A DNA stretch of 9,726 nucleotides from JANNSW01 sp031431235 (GCA_031431235.1 JANPDA010000167.1:1-9726); one strand, 5' to 3'. Counted from the first letter of the stretch, positions 1 to 7,049 are shown. Made by a program: numbers and translations. Notes: generated from the sequence alone by a model not told the origin.

Positions 1-63
1 CCCCGAGCTCGAATTGTTGCTCCGCATCCCAACACCAGACCGGCGAGCCGGCACGCTCACCAT
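1..63 (-). pseudogene. IS3-family transposase OrfB, N-terminal fragment
   Basis: An ATG at 63-61 overlaps the OrfA stop (ATGGTGA), the usual OrfA/OrfB junction of IS3-type elements. The first residues, MVSVPARR, resemble the start of OrfB in IS3 elements whose OrfA ends in EVMKEI-type sequence. After about eight residues the translation (SGVGMRSNNSS) no longer looks like the helix-turn-helix region expected there. The reading frame is open to the window edge, so the rest of the DDE transposase may lie outside or may be deleted. It would be the catalytic integrase-like half of the transposase, but nothing functional can be claimed from 21 codons. Confidence 0.45.
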
Positions 64-263
64 TTTCTTGCGGTGATCTCCTTCATCACCTCGATTTCAA
101 GGTCGCGCTCGGCCATCGGCTCTTTCAACCGAGCGTTCTCGGTCTCGAGCTGCTTCAGGCGGCGCAAATCGTCCGTTCGCATCGTCCCGAACCGCTTGCG
201 CGTCGCGGTGAAGCGCGCCTCTCGCACGCTTCCCTCCGATTCGCAGGGCCGTTTCTCAAGTGA
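57..263 (-). pseudogene. IS3-family transposase OrfA, decayed remnant
   Basis: The minus strand reads MRTDDLRRLKQLETENARLK, then EPMAERDLEIEVMKEITARKW and a stop at 59-57. This is the leucine-zipper C-terminal half of an IS3-family OrfA, the DNA-binding subunit made before the OrfA-OrfB frameshift product. The readable segment from its internal ATG is 180-182 down to 57. Upstream in the same frame (183-263) the sequence continues as EGSVREARFTATRKRFGTM, where the helix-turn-helix block expected between SVREA and the RFGTM-like motif seems to be missing. An in-frame stop lies at 266-264. The family (OrfA of IS3 type) is clear from the zipper; the deletion is inferred from memory of intact relatives. 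It is almost certainly inactive and marks past transposition at the edge of the stress-response cluster. Confidence 0.75.
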
Positions 264-623
264 TCATTGGTCCAAACAGCCGGAGGGCAAGGCACGTCGA
301 CATCCAATATCAGCAAAAAAACGGCCGCCTCAACTCGAAGTGCACGCGCGTCAAATGGTATGCAGAATTCCATATTGAGATGAAACAACGACGAGCCTCA
401 GAAGGCACCGGGGCGTCGGGTTATCATTGCCGCAGATCGACAATCGCATGTCATGGGCGTCGCCTGTTAGAACGATATGCGCATTTCAGTCGCGCACATT
501 GTCTGATCAAAAAATGGATTTCTAGATATCAAAAATACATATTCAAATTTACGCTTTTTTAACCGACAGAGAGCGATCATTACGTAATCTTACCTACCCA
601 CCTAATCTCTGATCGGACCTAGC
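264..623. other. gene-poor gap upstream of the first phyR
   Basis: About 360 bases lie between the insertion-sequence remnant and the first phyR. The open frames here (for example 260-562 on the plus strand) have no family resemblance and no convincing ribosome-binding site, so I treat the stretch as non-coding. The last 120 bases are clearly AT-rich with runs of A and T, typical of a promoter region. I looked for an EcfG-type promoter (GGAAC, 16-17 bases, then cGTT) and did not find one. Confidence 0.5.
499..528 (+). promoter_or_regulatory. possible sigma70-type promoter for the phyR cluster
   Basis: TTGTCT at 499-504 and TAGATA at 523-528 are 18 bases apart in the AT-rich stretch before the first phyR. 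They give partial matches to the -35 and -10 housekeeping consensus. A start near 535 would give a leader of roughly 90 bases. Such matches occur by chance in AT-rich DNA, so this is only a candidate. Confidence 0.22.
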
Positions 624-1478
624 ATGCTGCTCTCTGCTACGGACTTCGTCCAGTTCCTTCCCAATCTCCGTCGTTATGCACGACTTCTGACCGGCCATCA
701 GCAGTTGGGCGACGTTCTGGTGATGTCGACGCTCCAGTGGATCGCGAGCAACAAACGTGCTCAGCCGACTATCGAGGAGCAGCGACTTCAACTCTATCAT
801 GTCCTGACGCGGCTTTGGCGAAGCCCCGTAGGTGTCCATGTCGCTGGACTGTGCGCCCTCACCTCGGATTGCGTCGGTCCAGCCGAACGGCTGGGTGCCA
901 TGGTTCCGGTTGCGCGGGCCTCCTTCCTCCTGGTGTGGGTGGAGGGGTTCTCAAAACGGGCAGCGGCGGCGATCCTCGATGTTCCTGCTGCAGAATTCGA
1001 ATCCATGCTGCTCGAGGCCCACATTGCAGTCTCGCGTCAGATGGCGACGGATGTGTTGATCATCGAGGATGAGTTGCTCGTAGCCTTCGAGCTCGAGAAT
1101 ATCATGGTCAGCCTTGGCCACCATGTGACCTCTGTCGTTCGCTCGAAGCGGTTGGCCATCAAGAGTGCCAAACAGCGGCGACCACAACTCATATTGGCGG
1201 ACATCCAACTCGCTGATGGCAGCAACGGTATCGAGGCCGTGAACGAGATCCTCGGGGATACGAGCATGCCGGTGATCTTTATCACAGCGTATCCAGAGCG
1301 ATTGCTGACGGGACTCCGTCCCGAGCCCACATTCGTGATTTCAAAGCCGTTCAAGACAGAGGAGATCCAGGCGGTGGTCGGGCAGGCCCTGTTTTTTGAT
1401 CTGAAAGCCCGCACAGGTGTGCCGGTCGAGGCCCTTGCATCCGAGCTGATTTCTGGTCGAATGCAGGATCACATTTAG
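624..1478 (+). CDS. phyR: PhyR-like response regulator (first copy)
   Basis: A 284-residue cytoplasmic regulator with the PhyR layout. The N-terminal ECF-sigma-like domain (about 1-140) shows LRRYARLLTG in the sigma2-like part and FLLVWVEGFS..AAAAILDV in the sigma4-like part. The receiver domain (about 143-262) follows. Receiver residues are complete: acidic pocket E148-D149-E150, phospho-acceptor D193 in ILADIQLADG, the PhyR signature FITAYPERLLTG, and K241 in ISKPF. In the known pathway, phosphorylation opens the protein so that the sigma-like domain sequesters anti-sigma factor NepR and frees EcfG. A tail of about 22-25 residues follows the receiver and is not typical. The start at 624 gives the expected domain beginning, although the ribosome-binding site is weak. 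It leads a same-strand cluster with a second phyR and an HWE kinase. Family assignment is firm; partner specificity is inferred. Confidence 0.92.
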   Translation: MLLSATDFVQFLPNLRRYARLLTGHQQLGDVLVMSTLQWIASNKRAQPTIEEQRLQLYHVLTRLWRSPVGVHVAGLCALTSDCVGPAERLGAMVPVARASFLLVWVEGFSKRAAAAILDVPAAEFESMLLEAHIAVSRQMATDVLIIEDELLVAFELENIMVSLGHHVTSVVRSKRLAIKSAKQRRPQLILADIQLADGSNGIEAVNEILGDTSMPVIFITAYPERLLTGLRPEPTFVISKPFKTEEIQAVVGQALFFDLKARTGVPVEALASELISGRMQDHI

Positions 1479-1519
1479 CCTGTTGTTGGAATAAACCAGC
1501 CAGTTCCGGGACAACGAGC

Positions 1520-1834
1520 ATGCATAAAATCGCAGAATACTATGTAAGTTCGAGCTCGAATCCGTTGTTCGATGAATTGCCGCATTTGCCGTTTGTCAAC
1601 GCTGTTCGTGATTATGGACGGGAATCCGAAGCCAATCGGCGAGTGCAACTGCTCGAATCTCTGATCTGGACATCGCGAAGCGGACGGGCCGATGATCGGG
1701 CACTTCCAGAAGATGTTCACCAGACACTCTGCAGCATCCGCGCGAGATATCAACTGTATAGCCCGATGCAGGGCACCGCTGATCCGGCGACCTACCGAAC
1801 GGCACGACTGATGATCTTGGATCTGTTTTTCTGA
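1520..1834 (+). CDS. small unknown protein between two phyR genes
   Basis: A 104-residue frame that I do not recognise with confidence. It lies 41 bases after the first phyR and 58 bases before the second, on the same strand, with codon use like its neighbours, so it is probably a real member of the cluster. The ribosome-binding site before the ATG is weak. No signal peptide or membrane segment is visible. The C-terminal part has LPEDVHQTL at 62-70, IRARYQLY at 73-80 and a hydrophobic end (RLMILDLFF). This loosely recalls the helix layout of NepR anti-sigma factors (LP..., LR..Y, then DRF..LL..L) and fits the place where nepR is often found. The match needs an insertion of about four residues and lacks the PVPDRF motif, so a NepR role is a guess. 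The N-terminal 60 residues have no parallel that I know. Confidence 0.55.
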   Translation: MHKIAEYYVSSSSNPLFDELPHLPFVNAVRDYGRESEANRRVQLLESLIWTSRSGRADDRALPEDVHQTLCSIRARYQLYSPMQGTADPATYRTARLMILDLFF

Positions 1835-1892
1835 TTTCGATGCGCGCCACCGCTGGCGCAAAATGTCGATTGCTCCAAGGAAAGGACGTCTC

Positions 1893-2684
1893 ATGCACGG
1901 CAGTATTACAATGCCACCACATCAACGGGTCGCGTTGCGACGGCGTGTCCGTACGGCGCTCCCTTTCTTGCGCCGCTTCGCTCGGGCTCTCACAGGTGAC
2001 CAGCGCCTCGCCGATACCGCCGTGCTGCACGTCATGGAGGACCTTCTGATCGCTTCGGTCGAACTGGCAACGACCGACAACCTCAAGGCGATGCTTTACC
2101 GCCGGCTGCTGGTGATCCTGCGAGATCTGGTCCGACAGACTTCGGTGGAACCAGGTGCCGTCGGGAGAACGCCCCTGGTCCGGCTCGTGCAGTTGTTGAC
2201 GATGGTGGAAGGATTCAGCCCGCACGAGGCTGCCGATATTCTCGAGATTGAGCCTGAGACCCTCGACACCCTGCGGACCGAGGTGATGCGCGTCGCTGGC
2301 GAGCGAGGCCGGGCCGATGTGCTCATCATCGAGGATGAGCCAATGATCTCGATGCAGCTCGAGGCAGTCGTGCTGGAGCTGGGCCATAAGATCACCGGCA
2401 TGGCCGCGACGCAGAAGCAGGCCATTGCCGCCGCTCGCGTGAAACAACCCCAGCTGATCCTGTCCGATGTGCAGTTGGCCGACGGTAGCTCGGGAATCGA
2501 CGCTGTGGGCGAGATAACTCGTGAGCACCCGGCTCCTGTGATCTTCATCACGGCCTACCCAGAACGGTTGCTGACCGGAGAGACCACCGAGCCACTGTTT
2601 CTGATCACCAAACCATTCGATAACGATGCCGTCAAGGCGACGATCAGTCAGGCCTTGTTCCTCAGTTTTGGTGACGGTAGCTGA
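1893..2684 (+). CDS. phyR: PhyR-like response regulator (second copy)
   Basis: A 263-residue PhyR paralogue. The sigma-like domain (about 1-140) shows LRRFARALTG and LLTMVEGFSPHEAADIL. The receiver (about 144-262) has the IIEDE acidic pocket, phospho-acceptor D192 in ILSDVQLADG, FITAYPERLLTG, and K240 in ITKPF. Its receiver closely resembles that of the upstream copy, while the sigma-like halves differ more, suggesting an old duplication or separate acquisition. I chose the ATG at 1893 because AAGGAAAGGA lies just upstream at good spacing; an in-frame ATG at 1863 would add ten residues without a comparable site. Unlike the first copy it ends directly after the receiver. It lies 30 bases before the HWE kinase, which is therefore its most likely phosphodonor, by inference. 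The expected action is release of EcfG through NepR binding. Confidence 0.92.
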   Translation: MHGSITMPPHQRVALRRRVRTALPFLRRFARALTGDQRLADTAVLHVMEDLLIASVELATTDNLKAMLYRRLLVILRDLVRQTSVEPGAVGRTPLVRLVQLLTMVEGFSPHEAADILEIEPETLDTLRTEVMRVAGERGRADVLIIEDEPMISMQLEAVVLELGHKITGMAATQKQAIAAARVKQPQLILSDVQLADGSSGIDAVGEITREHPAPVIFITAYPERLLTGETTEPLFLITKPFDNDAVKATISQALFLSFGDGS

Positions 2685-2714
2685 GGCATTGTAAGCTGAA
2701 ACGAGGACAAGCCT

Positions 2715-5291
2715 ATGAATGGTTGCGCAGCCGCTCACATTACTGGCAGCGCGGATCCGGCCGCGACGGCAATGCCGGGCCAACTGTCGATCGATATGGA
2801 TGCGGAGAAATCTCAAATCATCGAGCGATGGTTGGCTGTCGCCATCAATTTGGTGGGGGCTAAACATGCCAATCTACTGACGTCGGAGCTTGAGCAGGCG
2901 TGCCCCTCATCTGGCCGCACCGACATATCCGTGGGAGAAATACTCGAAAATCCGGCCTGTCTGGGCATTCCTCTTCCCGCCATAGAGGGTCTACGTCGTG
3001 GGAAGCTCGTCGTCTATGATCGAAACGGACGGGTGTGGACCGGCAGCGATGTGGCGGTCTTGGGCGAGGTGGCAAGTGCCCTGGCAGCTGCGCTCGGCGT
3101 GCTCGCTGAGAAGCATCAGCGTGCCGTGCTCGAGGCCCAGCTGCGCGATCAGGTCGACTTGTATCGCGCGCTGATTGAAGCTTCGTCCGAGATCGTCTGG
3201 AAGACGGATCCTCATGGAGCACCGCTAGAGCCAAGCCCGACCTGGCAGAAATTCACTGGACAGAGCACTGAGCACTGGCTCGGATTTGGCTGGATGCAGG
3301 TCGTTCATCCAGAGGACCAGGGCCGCTTGCGTTCTTTTTGGGCGAGGGGTGCCGTCGAGGGCAGGCCACAATCGATAGAGTACAGACTCCGCCATCACGC
3401 GGGGAGTTGGCATTGGATGCACGAGCGAGCCGTCCCCCTGCTCAGCGCCTCGGGTCAGCTCAAAGGCTGGGTCGGGATGAGCTCTGATATCAACGAGCGC
3501 CGTAAGGCAGACGAGACGCTGCGCACCGGCGAGGCGCGGCACCGTGCGCTGGTCGAAGCGATGTCGGTGATGACGTGGTCTGCCGGGCCAGACGGTTTGT
3601 TGACGGAGGGAACAGCCGAAAAGTGGTGCGACTTCACTGGCCAGTCGCTGGAGGATTGGCAGGCGAGGAAGTGGCTTCAGGTCGTTCATCCGGACGATTG
3701 CGATCGTGTCCGCCAACATTGGTTCCAGCATGGTGGGACACCAGCCGCGATCGAATACGAGTATCGTCTCTGGCACAAATCGGGCGAGTGGCGTTGGGTT
3801 CTCGAGCGGATCGTTCCGATGTACGATAGTCCACTCGGAACGTTACAGGGATGGGTCGGCATGACCAGCGACATCCACGATCGCAAGAGCGTGGAGATCG
3901 CACGAGAGGAAAGCGAAAGCCGGTATCGAGCCCTGGTCGAGGCTTCGTCACAGTTCGTCTGGACGGCAGACGCCAATGGCCAATTCAACGAGGATTGCCC
4001 GTCCTGGCGTAAACTCACCGGCATCAGCAAGGAGGCTTGGCTGCGCAACGAGTGGATCAACGACGTTCATCCTGACGACGCTCCAGCTCTATTGGCAGCC
4101 TGGAAAGCGGCATTGCAAGAAGGCACCAAGAGCGACTTGGAGTTCCGCGTGCGCAATCGGAACGGTGAGTGGCGCGACATCGCCGAGAAGATGGTTTCTT
4201 TGCGGAACGAGGCCGGTGGCGTTCAAGGCTGGGTCGGCATGTCCTCCGATGTCACCGAGCAAAAACTAGCGAATCTCGCGCGCCATGACAGCGAACGAAT
4301 GCTGCGGCAGGCCTTGAAGGCCGCCCACATGCTCGCCTGGACATGTGAGGTTAGCGCGGACAAGCTATCGCTATCGTGCCACGACGCCGAAGGATCCCAA
4401 ATCGCCGGAGCCAACGAAAGTATGTCGGATCTGTTTGCGCGAATGGGACCGGCGGACACCGCCACATTACGCAACGCCATCCATCGCAGCGCCCAGATGG
4501 CACAACCCTTCGAGCTGGTGATGGCACTGACCGATCACACGGGCGCGATGCGATGGATCGGCGTCCACGGGCAAGCAGACGCGAGCGCTGGCAGTCCCTC
4601 GGTTGAGGAGACAATACTCGGGAAGGGTGTATTTCGCGACGTCACCGACAGCAGGAAGGCGGAGGAGAGCCGCAATCTGCTGGTCGGCGAGATCGCGCAT
4701 CGTGGCAAGAACCTGCTCGCCATCGTGCAATCCATGGCCGGGATCACGATCAACGACAGTCGACCTGTCACCGAGTCACGCCGGATGTTTCTCGAGCGCC
4801 TTGGCTCGCTTGCGCGGTCGCACTCGATGCTCACGCAGCAGGATTGGGAAGGGGTGCCGATCGACGAGATCGTACGCATGGAGCTGGCGAACCATGGCGA
4901 CCGCGCAGCAGTCGACGTAGCGCCTGTCCTCCTCAATCCCAGCTCGGCGCAGAACGTGGCACTCGTGACACACGAGCTGGTGACGAATGCGGCCAAGCAC
5001 GGCGCGCTTTCGGGACAGACCGGTGGCGTCAGCGTTCGGGGCGAGCTCAGCGACGCTTTGGATGGGCCGGTGCTCCGGTTCACGTGGCAGGAGCACGACG
5101 GTCCCATCGTCAAGGCGCCAGAACGAACCGGGTTCGGATCGATGCTGCTGCGGCGCCTCATTCAGGGCTTCGACACGGCAGGTGTCATCGAGTATCGACC
5201 CGAAGGCTTGTTCATCCAGATCGACATGCCGCTTGATATGATCACCCCCAATCATGCCCGCCTAGACGCAGCAATCGCCCGAGCGCACTAA
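2715..5291 (+). CDS. multi-PAS HWE-family sensor histidine kinase
   Basis: An 858-residue soluble kinase with no membrane segment or signal peptide. The N-terminal part (about 35-135) ends in KLVVYDRNGRVWTGSDVAVL, like the end of a GAF domain. Three similar PAS/PAC units follow (about 149-270, 273-400, 402-525), each closing with GWVGM(S/T)SD. A more diverged PAS-like unit spans about 533-650. The kinase core runs from about 655 to the end: phospho-acceptor H662 in GEIAHRGKNLLAIVQS, H753 and N758 in HELVTNAAKHGAL, W791-x-E793 (WQE), and the GFG turn at 806-808. The N-box histidine and WxE define the HWE family. GAGGA lies 7 bases before the ATG. In Alphaproteobacteria such kinases often phosphorylate PhyR, and this gene follows phyR by 30 bases. 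No flavin-binding LOV cysteine motif is seen, so the signal is unknown. Confidence 0.93.
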   Translation: MNGCAAAHITGSADPAATAMPGQLSIDMDAEKSQIIERWLAVAINLVGAKHANLLTSELEQACPSSGRTDISVGEILENPACLGIPLPAIEGLRRGKLVVYDRNGRVWTGSDVAVLGEVASALAAALGVLAEKHQRAVLEAQLRDQVDLYRALIEASSEIVWKTDPHGAPLEPSPTWQKFTGQSTEHWLGFGWMQVVHPEDQGRLRSFWARGAVEGRPQSIEYRLRHHAGSWHWMHERAVPLLSASGQLKGWVGMSSDINERRKADETLRTGEARHRALVEAMSVMTWSAGPDGLLTEGTAEKWCDFTGQSLEDWQARKWLQVVHPDDCDRVRQHWFQHGGTPAAIEYEYRLWHKSGEWRWVLERIVPMYDSPLGTLQGWVGMTSDIHDRKSVEIAREESESRYRALVEASSQFVWTADANGQFNEDCPSWRKLTGISKEAWLRNEWINDVHPDDAPALLAAWKAALQEGTKSDLEFRVRNRNGEWRDIAEKMVSLRNEAGGVQGWVGMSSDVTEQKLANLARHDSERMLRQALKAAHMLAWTCEVSADKLSLSCHDAEGSQIAGANESMSDLFARMGPADTATLRNAIHRSAQMAQPFELVMALTDHTGAMRWIGVHGQADASAGSPSVEETILGKGVFRDVTDSRKAEESRNLLVGEIAHRGKNLLAIVQSMAGITINDSRPVTESRRMFLERLGSLARSHSMLTQQDWEGVPIDEIVRMELANHGDRAAVDVAPVLLNPSSAQNVALVTHELVTNAAKHGALSGQTGGVSVRGELSDALDGPVLRFTWQEHDGPIVKAPERTGFGSMLLRRLIQGFDTAGVIEYRPEGLFIQIDMPLDMITPNHARLDAAIARAH

Positions 5292-5331
5292 GAACCGTCA
5301 CAACAATACCATCGTAAAATATTCGGTGCAG

Positions 5332-5359
5332 CACACGGTCGCCGGTTACGTGTCGTGTG
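5332..5359. repeat. short inverted repeat in a convergent gap
   Basis: CACACG at 5332-5337 is mirrored by CGTGTG at 5354-5359 with a 16-base loop. It lies between the end of the kinase and the end of the minus-strand small frame. The position would suit a shared terminator, but the stem is short and no run of T follows on either strand. Confidence 0.25.
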
Positions 5360-5402
5360 TGATTTGCGCTTGCTGGAGGATTTCGCCATTGGCCATGTCC
5401 GA

Positions 5403-5534
5403 TCAATCGTCGAAGCCCAAATCAAGCATCCAGAGGCAGACCAGAGCGGCGCAACCAAGGAACAGAAGCAGCAGAACTGTCAGCATAATGGCTTTTTCAC
5501 AGACAGGAATACTACGATCTGCTGGCTGGGTCAT
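5403..5534 (-). CDS. putative 43-residue single-span membrane protein
   Basis: A short minus-strand frame runs from the ATG at 5534-5532 to a TGA at 5405-5403. It begins MTQPADRSIPVCEKA, a polar N-terminus of about 15 residues. A strongly hydrophobic stretch follows (IMLTVLLLLFLGCAALVC at 16-33, then LWML), and the protein ends in an acidic tail (DLGFDD). This is the profile of a small inner-membrane protein with one helix. An in-frame ATG at 5555-5553 could extend it by seven residues; AGG lies close to the inner ATG, but neither start has a strong ribosome-binding site. It converges with the kinase gene and has no obvious partner. I do not recognise a family. The chance that the hydrophobic run is an accident of the opposite strand remains. 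Confidence 0.4.
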   Translation of the reverse strand: MTQPADRSIPVCEKAIMLTVLLLLFLGCAALVCLWMLDLGFDD

Positions 5535-5591
5535 GCCTACATGGACGTCATGCATCAAACAGGGATGGCGCGCCCCACTCGCATGGGCCCT

Positions 5592-5644
5592 ATGACGTAG
5601 GCTTCGGATCAGAGAGACCTTCGAATGCGGCGAGGCTACGTCAT
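5592..5644. repeat. 9-base inverted repeat
   Basis: ATGACGTAG at 5592-5600 is the exact reverse complement of CTACGTCAT at 5636-5644, with 35 bases between. No gene is tied to it. It could be a pair of half sites for a regulator or the remains of element ends, or it could be chance. Confidence 0.25.
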
Positions 5645-5910
5645 CGAGCCGAGCCGTCCCGCCTTGCGATCAGGATCAACACGTCATGAAGGAACTCACG
5701 CTGCCACGAGGCGCCGTTGCGACGCGCGGGTCATCGACCGGCCTGCGTTAGCTGTTGCAAACCCGCCGCCGGATATGCGGTCGGGTCCCGGAACCGCTGC
5801 TCTACATGGCCTCTTTGGATCGATTGCGGTGGCCAGAGCGGGGCGCATCGTCGAGCGGCTACGAGCCGACAGGGACGTCCCGCAGGCTCATTCCCTGAAC
5901 GCTTCCAAAC

Positions 5911-5950
5911 GACGGCCCCGTGCGCGTGGCATCGTCCGTGCGGGGCCGTC
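5911..5950. repeat. GC-rich inverted repeat, possible terminator
   Basis: GACGGCCCCG at 5911-5920 and CGGGGCCGTC at 5941-5950 are perfect reverse complements around a 20-base loop. On the minus strand the stem is followed by GTTTGG, a weak T-rich start. It lies about 160 bases beyond the end of the minus-strand hydrolase gene, so it could terminate that transcript. Without a real T tract on either strand, a REP-like palindrome is equally possible. Confidence 0.4.
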
Positions 5951-6110
5951 ATCCGAACCCTCTACACAGGCTGCCGACCGCTCCGCCTGATGATCCGACC
6001 GTAACACCCCCAGCAGCGGACGCGCCTGTGCTCAAAATACAGGAATGCCGCGCCAAAGATTTTCTCGAGCCATCTCAATCTCTCGACTCGGCGCGAATCC
6101 CCGCCCGCAC

Positions 6111-7049
6111 CTACTCCCTCTCCCGATGCAGCTCATGACATGAGCAATGCACGCCGCCGCCGCCGAGCGCGAACATGTCGTAGTCGACCGCGGTCACCTC
6201 GAAGCCGGCATCGCGGAGCTGCCGGTTGACGTTGATATTATGGCTCATCGACAGCACGCGCCGGTTGCCGAGGCTGACCAGGTTGCCGCCGAGCTTGACG
6301 CAATCCGCGTAGGCGACCTCGATCACGTCGATCCCGTGCGTCCTTTTGATGAAGTCGAGCGCGTAGGGTTGCAGCGCGTCCTCGCAGACCAGGGCGAGGC
6401 CCTTTTCCAGCATGACGACGACCGCATCCATGTGCACGAACTGCGGCGGGATCGGCGCGACGAGCACCTCCCAGCCCTTCTCCTTCAGCCAGCCCTCGAC
6501 CTGCTCGGCGCCTTCCTTGGTCGAGCGGTCGCCCGACCAGCCGAGCAATGCGACACCTTCTTTCGGAATGCAGAAATCGCCGCCCTCGAAATGCCCTGCC
6601 GTCACCCACTTCCAGATCGGGATTTTGGCCGTGTGATAGAACGCAGCTGCTACCGCATAGTCACGCCGGCGGGGTGGAGTCTGGATCGAGGCCACGACCG
6701 CGCCCCAGGGTGTCATGAAGCTCGAATCGCGCGTGAAGACGGAGGACGGCAGCCCCTCGTCGGCCTCCGCCCAGTGCACGCGAACGCCGCTCTTCTCATA
6801 GACGTCGACCATCTGGCGGTGCTGGCGCATGGCCTTCTGCTTGTCGAAGCGGTGGCCCATTCTCTCGGCGTTGGCGAGGGTGACGGCCGAGATCGAGTTC
6901 AGCGCCACCCAGCGGAAATGATCGGGCTTGCCGAGCAGCACGTCTGTCAAGACGCCGGTCTGGGCGCGGACGCCCCAATCGACGGCAGTGTCACCCCCGC
7001 CATTCTTCCCATGCTTGGCCGCCTTGGCCCGATCCTGATCTGCCCGCAT
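6111..7049 (-). CDS. DDAH / arginine deiminase-superfamily hydrolase
   Basis: A 312-residue cytoplasmic enzyme of the guanidino-group-modifying superfamily, most like N,N-dimethylarginine dimethylaminohydrolase, which turns methylated arginine into citrulline and a methylamine. Motifs appear in the expected order: FTRD at 105-108, HFEGGD with E155 and D158, the catalytic histidine region FVHMD with H206 and D208, KLGGN at 252-256, and the C-terminal nucleophile in GGGGVHC with C302. All catalytic positions seem present. A second cysteine, C304, follows closely. The ATG at 7049 is preceded by AGAGG at good spacing. The gene is divergent from ftsB-pdhA and seems to be a single-gene unit. Its strongly GC-rich third positions match the pdh block, not the stress cluster. 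True substrate (dimethylarginine, arginine or another guanidine) cannot be settled from sequence, so no gene symbol is given. Confidence 0.85.
   Translation of the reverse strand: MRADQDRAKAAKHGKNGGGDTAVDWGVRAQTGVLTDVLLGKPDHFRWVALNSISAVTLANAERMGHRFDKQKAMRQHRQMVDVYEKSGVRVHWAEADEGLPSSVFTRDSSFMTPWGAVVASIQTPPRRRDYAVAAAFYHTAKIPIWKWVTAGHFEGGDFCIPKEGVALLGWSGDRSTKEGAEQVEGWLKEKGWEVLVAPIPPQFVHMDAVVVMLEKGLALVCEDALQPYALDFIKRTHGIDVIEVAYADCVKLGGNLVSLGNRRVLSMSHNINVNRQLRDAGFEVTAVDYDMFALGGGGVHCSCHELHRERE

Larger units (their letters stand above)
5292..6110. other. gene-poor stretch after the kinase
   Basis: About 820 bases separate the kinase from the next clear gene. Plus-strand frames at 5326-5595, 5355-5600, 5625-5990 and 5717-6004 resemble no family, and their composition (many Arg, Ser, Pro) is that of chance GC-rich translation. 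The only coding candidate is a short membrane protein on the minus strand (5403-5534). The rest holds several inverted repeats and no sign of tRNA or rRNA. The region may be decayed DNA at the join between the accessory cluster and the core block. Confidence 0.5.

Noticed and set aside
260..562. 100-codon plus-strand frame before the first phyR
   Set aside because: No family resemblance; it runs into the AT-rich promoter-like stretch, and its translation there is Lys/Phe/Tyr-rich by composition only.
1596..2867. 423-codon open frame on the minus strand across the second phyR
   Set aside because: It is antisense to a gene with complete PhyR motifs; its translation is His/Arg/Gln-rich and resembles nothing, as expected of an opposite-strand shadow in GC-rich DNA.
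5692..5722. GGAAC near 5692 followed by CGTT, considered as an EcfG stress promoter
   Set aside because: The spacing is about 19 bases to CGTT, longer than the 16-17 of known EcfG promoters, and no gene follows.
5625..5990. 121-codon plus-strand frame after the kinase
   Set aside because: Composition is Arg/Ala/Pro-rich without any motif; no ribosome-binding site; it includes the strong inverted repeat at 5911-5950, which suggests non-coding DNA.
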